Assembly (NCBI GenBank): GCA_947462335.1
Contig: OX381708.1
Location: 3,348,001-3,412,000 of the forward strand
Length of the DNA stretch: 64,000 nucleotides
Origin: Harmothoe impar
Taxonomy: Eukaryota > Annelida > Polychaeta > Phyllodocida > Polynoidae
Reading direction: 5' to 3'
The translations under genes were made by a program, and so were the position numbers. The notes beneath the pieces were generated by a model, which was not told the DNA's origin, did not search any database, and worked only from the letters and a program-made list of their open reading frames with translations. This document shows, piece by piece, positions 9,801-21,800 of the stretch. The number at the start of each line of letters is the position of its first letter. Position 1 is the first letter of the stretch.

Positions 9801-12800
9801 CACTTGTCCTGTTAAAGTGCCACTGACATGACACTGACACTTGTCCTGTTAAAGTGCCGCTGCCATGACACTGACATTTGTCCTGTTAAAGTGCCTCTGA
9901 CATGCCACTGACATTTGTCCTGTTAAAGTGCCTCTGACACGACACTGACATTTGTCCTGTTAAAGTGCCTCTGACATGACACTGACACTTGTCCTGGTTG
10001 CAGAGTGTACCAGCGCTATGACTTCCACCACCGAGGCATCATCAACTACAAGGAGTTCATGCAGCGACTGGGGGTCCACGTGGAGGAGATCAACAAGCCT
10101 CCCCCCTCCAGGGGCCTGCCCTCAGGTAACACAACTCTCTCATTGATAACAAGCTAAACCAAAAACAAAAGTTGGTCAATGGATTTCCATTTACAAAATC
10201 CATTAACAAATAAAAAATCTGCATGATTGCACCATTTTTTGAGAAGTAAAATTCATTGACCAACTTCTTTTTTGGTGTGGTCCATGAGTACATTCCCCGT
10301 GTATGAGGAAAATGCAAGCCTTCAAGTCTTTCAAGTTTTCAAGATCTATAGAGCATATATATGTGTTGTTAAGGGGGTTTGATATGAGAAGGTCTTCTAC
10401 TATTTGGCACTTTTATCTCTGAAGAAAAATATTGTGATGCTATAGGATCTCTTGAAAAATTAATCATATTTGAGAGCTACATACAAATAGATGGGTACGA
10501 CATTTAGAGGTTAACTAGAGGCTAAACCTACAAGCTCCCCATTATGGCAGGCCTGTAACAGAAGTCGTTGTTGTTGCAGCGTTTAACTGGCAGGAGTTTG
10601 CCGACCAGCAGCGGCAGGCAGCCACCCCCCAGCTGGGCATCAACAACCGGGTCAGGTTTGAGGACCCTAACCCTGGAGCTAAGCTGGCCGGTATGGCACT
10701 GCACAGCACCGAGATAGAGTTCAGGAAACTGGTGAGTGGTTTACATCGCTGAAATATGACGCACATCGGATTCATTTCTGTTGAAATGTAGCACCACTGT
10801 GTTGTTGCAATAAACAATTTTCAGGGATTCAAGTTCAGGGATTGTTGGTAATGGTTTGAAGTAATAGGAACTCTAGTCTCTATAAATGCTGGAATCAAGG
10901 ATATTTTTTCCTGATGGTAGTAAACTATAAAAATGTATTGTCCTGCTCATAGAGGGTATAAAGGTCTCCCACCCTCATCACAAAATATAATTGAGACTAT
11001 TAACCTCATTTTCAACTGTTGATTTTCCATCTTCAAAATCCATTGACAAAAATAATTTATTTGTTCACACCATTTTTGGAAAAGTGAAATCCATTGACCA
11101 ATTTTTTTTGGTGTGGCCTTGGGTCTAGCTTTGTACTGGCCTACTTAATGTCACCATGCCTCACAAATCATATATATATGTGTGTTTTGTAGATGCGTGA
11201 GAACTACACCAACATAAAGCGCATGTTCATGGTGTTTGACCGACACAATGACGGCTTCATCCACCTAGAGAACCTGAAGGCGGTCCTGTCAGAGTTCACC
11301 CTGCCCATGTCAGACCAGCTCTTTACACAACTCATGGACAGGTATGATGCTATACCTCACTTACCGTAAAACCTCCCTGATAAGTCCTTTATAAGCCAAC
11401 CCACTACTTTGTGAGAATATCAAGCCAAATTTTTTACCTATTTTAACATGGTTAAAATTTACTTGAATCAAAAACCTCCATTATAAGCCAAACCCCCTCT
11501 TTAAGAAAATGCTATAAGCTGAATCAGGCCTAAAATCCCCCCAAAAAGGTTGGCTTATCAGAGATGTTTCACTGTATTACAATGTGTCATTTACAAGACT
11601 TGTTTCTGAAAATCAAAATGAACCAAGTTATCTGCTCTAATTATAGAGTAGGATGTCCAGGCAACATACTTGAACTCCTTTTTTTTTTTAAACCTTCTAC
11701 TCCAATGATTGTTACTTTTTTAAGGGTGGTGAGAAAATGTCTATAATAACATTGGTGAATCAACAATAGGTGCATTAGGTGGGAGTGTTAACCTGTCACT
11801 TAGTCATAGGTAGTAGCAAATGGATTTTGTCTTGGGTGGAAGTAGGCTCAAAAGTCCTGCATTACCCTTGACAAGTTAAAGGTTGATACTGATCCTTGTC
11901 TATCATCTGTAGGTGTGGGGTTAAAGCGAGTGGCAAGGTGTCGTGGGAGTACTTTCTGGAGAGGTTCCAAGACCCACAGTCTAACGGCAACGGACAAACC
12001 ATCACCATCAAACCTGGACACAGGTAAGTGTCTCATCATCACAAACTCATCAAATAGTCCTTAAACCTTTAAGGACGCATGTCGCTAAAACATGACATTG
12101 TTCGAGTAACTCACCGGTGTTACATTGGTGCATCATGCTGACTCTTCCGGAGTGTCTTGACCTCATAGGGTCGGCATGGTGTTTGAATGCAGTATTGACG
12201 AGTTATTCTGAGGGCTGCATTCATGCATCATGACGACCAAGGGCATGATGCATAAATGCACTGTGCTGTTAAAGGGTTAATGAACTCATGTAGCAACATA
12301 GAAATTTGTGAATTTAAACAAAATAATTATAGTGAAGACCAGGTTTCTAGTACCTATTCTTTTGGTCATGACTAAACTGTTTTACTTTCCGCTTCAGATA
12401 TAACCCTATTCGCGGTATAGACGCACCAGTCAATCTACAGGAAATCGTCAAGTTACTGATAGAACAAGTTCAACGCGGCTACTCATCACTCAAACAAGCC
12501 TTCTTAGAAATAGACAAGGTACGTAACTTATCATTGTTTTTCTACTGTAGCAGTGTGAGATAAAAGGAGCTGTGAGATAGTAGGAGCTGTGAGATAGTAG
12601 GAGCTGTGAGATCATAGGAGCAGTGAGATAACAATAGGAGCTGTGAGGTAACAAGAGCTGTGAGATGATAATAGGAGCTATGAGATAATAGGAGTGGTGA
12701 GATAATAGGAGCTGCGAGATAATAAGTTGTTTGATGATTGTAGAACTGGGAAGGTAAGATAAAGGAGCTGTGAGATCTCCTAGGGTCATCATGAGAGATC

Positions 12801-15800
12801 AGCCCTGCTGAATGTTTGCCCTAGGATAAAATAAAAACCGTTTAAAAAAAAAAGGTTGTGAGATAAAAGAGCTGTGAGATAATATGAGCTGTGAGATAAT
12901 ATGAGCTGTGAGATAATGGTTGTGAGATAATAGGAGCTGTGAGATAAAAGGAGCTGTGAGATAATAGGAGCTATGAGATAATGGTTGTGAGATAATAGGA
13001 GCTGTGAGATAATAGGAGCTGTGAGATAATGGTTGTGAGATAATATGAGCTGTGAGATAGTAGGAGCTGTGAGATAACAGAAGCGGTGAGATAATACCGT
13101 AAAACCCCGCCTATAAGCCGAATTTTATTTGTTATTTTATTTCCATATAAGCCGAATTATACTCCTCAAAGTCACATTCGGCTTATAGGCGGGGTTTGGA
13201 CAGAATAGATATCGAAAATAAGCTGGGGAAAAAAGGAAGCTTTGATGATAATATTTATGCATTTTATGTACATTTATTTGTACATTACAGGTGGTATATG
13301 AATACATTTTGTGTGTATTTGTTTTAAGATGCCGTATATCTATTCAAACAGACAAATAAAATATTCAAATATGTATAAAAGTTGGTTGGAGGGGGGCTGA
13401 GATGGGGTCCAGAGGCCCCTAAGATTCCAAAAGTAGGGGTTCGGCTTATAGGCGGGATTCTCTAAATTGTCAAAATGAATTCATATAAGCCGAATATTTG
13501 TTCTTAAACTCACTTTCGGCTTATAGGCGGGGTCGGCTTATAGGCAGGGTTTTACGGTAGGTTGTTTGATGTTTGTAGATCTGGGATGGTAAGAAAAGGG
13601 AGTTGTGAGATAAAGGAGCTGTGAGATAATAGGAGCTGTGAGATAATAGGAGCTGTGAGACAATAGGAGCTGTGAGATAAGAGGAGCTGTGAGATAAAAG
13701 GAGCTGTGAGATAATAGGAGCTGTGAGGTAATAGGCGCTGTGAGATAATGGGAGCTGTAAGATAACAGGAGCTGTGAGATAACAGGAGCTGTGAGATAAT
13801 AGGAGCTGTGAGATAACAGGAGCTGTGAGATAATAGGAGCTGTGAGATAAAAGGAGCTGTGAGATAATAGGAGCTGTGAGGTAACGGTAGCTGTGAGATA
13901 ACAGGAGCTGTGAGATAACAGGAGCTGTGAGATAGCAGGTTGTTATTGATGATGGTAGAATCGGGATGGTAAGATAACGCGTAAGGAGCTGTGAGATAAC
14001 AGGTTCTTATTGACGTTTATAGAACCGTGACGGTAAGATAACACGTAAGGAGCTGCGTAAGGTGCTGGACAGCTTCAAGGTGCGGATCTCAGAGGAGCAG
14101 ATTAAGGACCTGTACACGCTGCTCGACCCCTCCCACTCCAACATCATCTCCTACCACCGCTTCCTCGACCTCTTTGAGGAACGAGAAACCAAGGTCAGAC
14201 TTTTTCTTTTAGTAACAAATAAGAACGGCTAAAAGGACCGAAACATGGCGATTTAAATTTAATACATTACTTATTCTCATGTTTATTTACCACCTGGATT
14301 AAGGAATTTTAGATAATAATTTTTAGAGTAATTTTCGGTGTATTCATACCAACCTTGCCTACTACATATATACCAACATACAATTGGCTTGAGTGCCACT
14401 AGTCTGTTCTAAATTCTAACAACTTAATCCTGTAAAGAGGAAAGGTATAGCAGGAAATGCACAGCTAATGTGCATTTTTCTGGTATAAATTGATGATGGC
14501 ACTTAGTAACTCCCTATTTCCTTCCGCTCATTGGAAGATCTGCTGGAGTTGCAACAATATGGTCTAACAGGCCATACTACCGGATGAATGAAAAATTTGG
14601 ATTAAATTGTGGAGAGCCGTATTTCCCCTAAAACCCCACCTTTGGGGTATTGTTTGTCATTTATTTACACTTCTCATACACATTTTCTAAGGCAATGAAA
14701 TGGTAACAGCTGATGGGCTTTCTACATCACCTTTTATTCATTCAAACTTGCAGGAAGGACACAAATGGCTCAAGTCGTGTCATCGTTTTAACGAGAAGCA
14801 GAAACCCATCATCATGGCCTGGGAAACGGTAAGTGCTTTGCCTCCGTGTTGATACTTTGTTTGAATGATTTTATACATGGAAAAGTATATAGTTTGACCA
14901 TCTGGACTCTCAATAAGGGACTGAACTAGCGAAAAGAAATAGCTCTGAATAAACACTGATATTTACCTGGGACAGCAACACCGTATTCAATGTAATGAGC
15001 ACCCTACCCCTAATAAGCGCCACCCCCCTTTTTCAGGTTTTCAAAATATGTTCCTTCGATTTTGGTATTGTTTTCTACACCTATGTGTCACACGGAGTAT
15101 TTCACGCAATTTCACACCTGTGCACGTGTTAAGGCCAAGCCAAGTGTTAAGGCATAGGAGTGAGTAGAAGCCATGTATAGGCTAGTGAGGTGGCCCAGTC
15201 ATCTGTATAAGACAGCCATGGGGGGCACTTATCAAAATAGATATTTGGGGCCAATTTTTACACTCGAAATGATTAAAAATTCAAGCACCCAGGGCACTTA
15301 TTACGTCAAATACGGAATATAATTTTCTACCTTTCTATCAGGCTCAATGTCTGCGACTGATTTGGGAAACACCTTTGTCCATGTTGCAGATAGAGGACAT
15401 CTTAAGGAACAAACTGCAGGATAACTGGAAGGACCTGTCCACCTCCATCGTCAACTGTGACGACAAAAACACACAACAAATCCCCCAGAAGGCATTGCGG
15501 CGCTGCATCGAGCGCTTCTCCATCCCCATCTCAGACGACCACTGGCAACAGTGAGTACAAACACTTCCATTACTCACAAGAATTTGCACATCTTTGAGAG
15601 AAAATACTCATAAAAATGTCCACAAACTTAATGTTATCTTCATATGGATGGTAGGATGTTGTAGACCTTTAGAACCTGAATCATTATACAGTCCTACGAA
15701 CACCAACATGTACTAGGAAAATCTGTCATGGATGGCCTTTAAAGTGTATTCAAATAAATGACTATGCTAGACATCTGACTACTTATCCCAAAGTTAATGG

Positions 15801-18800
15801 TCCATATTATGGACTTACTGCAAAAGTCTAGTTTTAAATCCAACTTCATGTACTGTAAAACCTCACTTAGTAGCCGTGTGCCTGGCTAGTACGTGAGTTT
15901 TTTGTTTTTTTTCAATTGCTTTATTGTTACTTCATATATGATTCATATATGATATATGTGGTTTTACATGTGGACAGATATCATTCAATACAACAATCCT
16001 AGACATACATTGCAAGCTGTAGTCAGGGTACCTTAAAGAGAAAAATTGGAATTATTTGTGAATATACATGAAATTAAGAATGAGTACCGTAAAACCCCGC
16101 CTTTAAGACGAATTTATTTTGGGATTTATTATTCCCACAAGACGGATTTTTATCTCAAAGAAGGGGGTCGTCTTAAAGGTGGGGTTTTATTATATAGGAC
16201 TAAAGAGGAAACAAATCTAAAGTCTTTTTCATACAAGACGAATTTTCTTCTCAAAACAGGGGGTCGTCTTAAAGGCGGGGTCGTCTTAAAGGAGGGGTTT
16301 TACGGTATATACAGTACATGTAGTAGCGACATTTGTTTAGCATTTGCTGTTGCACAGTGAGGGCTCCCAAAGTACAACTTTAGAAGAAGACCAAGTCTTC
16401 AGGGTGAAACACACAAATTATACATTCCTCAAACTAAGCATTAACTACTGTAAACGTATTAATTTTCGCTCAGTACATATTTTCGCGCATTTCGCGCACA
16501 TGCCTATGTGCGCTAAAATATGATGTGCGCTAAAATGTTGCACAAAAAATTAGCTTTCCAATGATGTCTGGCACTCTATATTGTACAGCACTTCAGTAGA
16601 CACTCAAATGATAAATCTAACATGCTGGAAAAAACACATCCTGAAAACGTTTATACTTAAGAAAAACTATTGATATGACAATACAGCGCTATATCATAAT
16701 TCCAAAATAGAAGAATTTTAGGGGGGCAAAATATTTGAACAATTATTTTGGGCTGTAAAACCCTTAATAATTGTCCGATTGAAAAACCGTAAAAACTGAC
16801 ATGTAGCTAAAGATCACCTGATAGCAGCAGCGCGAAAATATGATTGCGCGAAAATGCATTTATGTGCTAGGTGCGCGAAAATTTAGCTGCGCGAAAATAT
16901 CTACGTTTACAGTAATACATCTAGTCTTGCTCTATTTCTTCTTTGTCTATTTAAGAACTCTGCACTATTAACATATTCTTTTCTTTTGCCTTTCATATAT
17001 GTGCCATAAATGACCTTAATCCTTCTCAGATCTCTTGTGCGGCTTATATGGTCAGGACAATGTCAGGGTGCAGCTTATACACATATTTTTGCTACTATAG
17101 TACAGTACTAAAGTCATCATAATCAGATTGCTGGTGAGGCTTATATGATCGGCCCAAACTCGGGATGCAGCTTATACGTGAGTTAGGCTTATACGCGAGG
17201 TTTTACGGTACACTAGGCTTTCCTCTTCACACAGTCCATGTTCCCCCTTGCAGCATGATGTCGCGGGTGGCAGAGGGTGAGGCAGACAAGGTGAACTACG
17301 TGCAGTTCCTGACAGCACTGGGTGTCAGCGTGAAGCCCGGCGACCTGCAGGGGCTGTCTACTCAGATACACCAGGGCAGCATACAGACTGAGGTGGAGCG
17401 CACCGACGAACAGAACCAGAGGTGAGAGCCCCCACCAACCAATTTTTTTCTTAAATATTTTTTATTTCTATAATAAGGCCAAAAAAAAAAAGGTTTGTTT
17501 CAGGTCACCCGACCGACCCTCTCAAAACAGGGCTGACCCTACTTTTTTTATGCAATTTTGAAGATATTTCCATATCTTTAACCTTTTTTGGTCAACTTTA
17601 GGGTCTCCGGAGAGGCCGGCTGGTACTTTCATGTTAAAAAAAAAAAAATCCAACCTACCGACCTTACATTTTCTGCCCATGTTACCTGAAACAAACCTCT
17701 TTTTTTTGGCCTAATATACATTGTGGAGGGAGATGTCCTTCAGATAGCACTAACATGGGGCATGTAGAGTGAGGGTAATTACTACTAATTGGTGCTGTAA
17801 GCAAGTCTAGATTCACCTTAAATAGTATATTTGATATAAAAGTTAGTATAAAATGTGTATAAAGTGTTGTAATGAATCTGGCATAACTTGAGTCATTTCC
17901 TGAAGGAAAAAAGAAAGAAAAAAAACATATTTATCATCTATACAAAATATTTTTTAACAATAGCCCTGTTTGTAAACATGAAAGAAATGTAATGGTAGGA
18001 GTGAATTGTAACATGTCATGTACTTCATCGCTTGCTGCTAAGGATTTGTTCAATGACGGGTAATCATCAAATACCACCAGCTTGTGCACAGTCTCTGTTT
18101 TAATGAATGCACCTTGGCACCTTGCATGCACACTCGCAGTTTATATGCACACAGTGCCATGTGACTTAGGTACAATTTCTGTTTTGATTCATTGAGTTTC
18201 CACAAAGAGGATTATGTATAAACCTACAGGAGCTGTATATGTCCATCACCCCTACAGTCAGCCTGTAGCCACACACTGCACCTGTAGACCTTGTACTGCA
18301 CAGTCAGTCACCCACCTCCCTGTATACACAGCACATAGATTCTAGGCTCGCGCTAGCCATTCGCCAATTCGCCAGGGGCGATAGAAAGTGATAACTGGCG
18401 AAAATATGTCATCAAAATACCTCTCATTTTCGCCAGATCTTACCCTGCTGGCGAAAATAAAATGGATGCACCTAGTCATGCCATATACCATTGGAAAGAA
18501 AATGTTATGGCGAAAGTAGTTGACTGAATATTTTTGCTAGAAATATACGCCTAAATGCCCTCAGATCATACCAATGTCTTTAAAATTTCAATTTCTTTCT
18601 TTTGCAAATCAAATAAAGTTCAGATCACCCAAAACAACCCAATCAAAAGATAGAAATCGCAAAACCCTCTGTGCTAATAGTTCCGTGTATAAATCTAGAG
18701 GGGTCGAAATTTTTTACCCCCCCCCCGGCAGCCCGAAAATCGCGCGCGTTCGCGCCCCTTTGTAGCATAGTAACACGCGGGCTTTTCCCCTCAAAACAGG

Positions 18801-21800
18801 TTGAATTTTTTTGCCCCCCCCCCAAGAGGGGTCTGAATTTTTTACCCCCCCCCCCGGTCAAGGGGTCCAAATTTTTTACCCCCCCCCCCCCAAATCCACC
18901 ACCCCCCCCCTGTTGTTAAAAAATGAGCACTCCCTTAGACCTGTAGGCTATTATGCTTTACATCTGGCGAATTTTCCTAGAAATTGGCGAATAAAAAACG
19001 GACCATTTTCGCCAATCTGGCGAAGGAAAAACGAATCCTAGCGCGAGCCTAGAGATTAATGTAACTACCACAGGAGTATCACACCAATATGTACAAGCTG
19101 TAACTCCTATAACACTAGCAGCAGGAAGCAGAATCCACTGTAGAACATGCTCAGTTTTCAGACTGATGCAAACAGCTTAAATTCAATTCAATTCATTCCT
19201 TCACACACAACCCCATTTGGAGTAAGGGTAAGGAGTAGGGGTAGGATGATGGCACTATTCCTCGTCCGGTCTATGATAATGAGGTTGAACACAATGTTTT
19301 CGCTGTACAAACATAGCTGTCATGCCTAGTTTCAATGGATGACTAACCTGAATACCTGGGTGACTAACCTATATGTGCATATGCTGCAAGTTAAACTAAA
19401 TGACAATAGACTTAGACTGTGTGTGTGTGTGTAGACTATATCTGTAGTTCTGTACATCAGACAGGCGCGGGGAGAGGTGCGGGCCATGGACAGGACGGAC
19501 AGTATGAGCGTGGATGAGATCATAACGAGACTCAGGGACCGCATGTCACAGGGCACCTCCAAAATACGCAAGTCATTCCTAAAATACGACACAAAGAAGA
19601 ATGGGAGAGTCACGAAGAAGGAGTTCAGAAAGGTAGGACCCACATGTATTACAAGTTGTTCTGATTATAAAGATAAATTGATCATGAGATTAGAATTAGT
19701 TTAAGTGCTATTGAAGCATAGAAAGTGACCTATTATAATCACAAAAAGTTGGACAGGGGTCAACAAAGGGTGAATATAAATGATGAAAGAAATGGCAATA
19801 TTTTTCCGAATTTTTATTTTTTTAAACTAAATGGTCAATCAAATTGATATCAAATTATTAGCTAATTCAGTTTATTTCATTTACATAATCTTGATGGACT
19901 AGACATGAAATATTTAACACCATTATTTGCAGGTGCTTGAGTCTATGGGTTTCAACATGTCTGACACGACGTTTGAGGATGTGTGTGCGAAGCTGGCGTT
20001 CACCAAGAGTGTGATGCAGTACACAGACTTTGTGTCCAGCTTTGAGGACCCCCGTAGTGGGGGCCCCGCCGCAGAACTCATGAAGGATAACAACCACCGC
20101 GTCAACCCCATACGGGGCGACGAGTACGGACTCACCGCCATAGAGGTCGAGTCAAAGCTCAGGAACAAACTCAGGGAGAACTTTGAGGTAAGCTAACCAT
20201 CTTATGTCATCAAAAACTAATTTCTACTGGAAAGATTCAAATAAATATTTAGTTTTTTCTTTGTCATCATTTTCAAAAATTTAGCAAGGATGAGAATTTC
20301 CTTTTATCAAAGGCTAATGAAAATAGGTGTTGGTGTTTTTGATTCATTGGTGACAGTTGATAGATGAAGCACAAATATACTTTTTATGGTAAAAATCAGC
20401 AGGAGGGAAAAATACTCTTGCATTGGTGACAACGTTGTCAGACAGGACCTGCGAACAGCGTTCTACAAGTTTGATAAAGACCACAACGATGGTGTCCACG
20501 ACTGTGGTGTCTGTACATGTCATGTTGTGACATGTAGGTGTTTAGTTATACATGAGTACAATGTCTTACAGGACCTGCGTGCTGCCTTCTACAAGTTTGA
20601 CGACGACCACAACGGGCTGCTGACTGTAGTATCTGTGTATGTGTCATGGTACTATATAGAATACTATAGCTGTATGTTAATGTGTCTTACAGGACCTGCG
20701 TGCTGCCTTCTACAAGTTTGACGATGACCACAACGGCCTGCTGACTAAGGGTAACCTGCGCCGCATGCTGGACACCTTCATGTGTCACATGACCGACGCT
20801 GAGTTCAGCAAACTCTGTGACAACCTCAACATCAGCAACAAGCAGCGCGTCTCCTACACAGACTTCCTCGACAAGTTTGAGGTGCGCGACACGGAGAACG
20901 GACACAAGTGGCTCATCTCTGACCACAGGTAGGGGCACAATGGTGTAGTTTCTACCCCAATTAACGGCTGACATATTCAAAATGTTGCAATCTGTACTCA
21001 AATTATTTTCAGATGCGAACTGGGGTAATTTACTGTGATTGATTAGCCAATAACCTTGAATTTTTTTTTTTCGGAAAACCACTCCCCTCACACTCTCGGC
21101 TAGATGCATGACTCCCTAGACACCGCTCTGGGAAGGCAAACATTAGGCTGGCTGAGGGTGAAGAAATTTCACCAAAGACGTGTACCCATAACCTTGAAGT
21201 CAACAGCTTTGCCCCAAATTATTCTTTTGAATAGGTATATGTATTTGACAGATTAACTAAGCTCTAATACGTTCTCTGTTGTCTATTAAGGACTCTCAGC
21301 ACCCAAATTGCAATAAAACAGTTTGAGGGGTATACTTCCAAGGAAATGTGTTAAACCTGTACATATTATACATCAATTGAACCATCTATAATAGCTTTAT
21401 CAAATTCCTTCAAATATTTCTCATTTTAGTAGCCATGGAATGTGGATGGAACAAAAACGTTCCATTTTCAGCCTCTTTTTTTTCCAACAGCATTATGGGA
21501 TGGAAATTTTGAATTTCTCGATTGAAAACTAAAGTTCATGTCTATACCTGGGGTCCTTTTTTCTCTTTTCTTGATATTCCAATTATTAAGGCCTACACAG
21601 CTCTTCAAAGTTGCATAGTTAGCTAGAAAGTGGGTGATAATAGGGGTAAATAGCCATTTTTACCATTTTTTAGTAACTATGCAACTTTGAAAAGCTCTGT
21701 AGGCCTTAATAATTGGAATATCAAGAAAAGAAAAAAAAGGACCCCAGGTATTGACATCAATATCAGTTTAAAATAGTTAAACCTAAGAATTATGTCCATT

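Noticed and set aside
9088..10003. CRISPR-like regular repeats (also at 51850-53145 and 54930-56580)
   Set aside because: Units are contiguous tandem copies without unique spacers, in a eukaryotic gene context; these are minisatellites.
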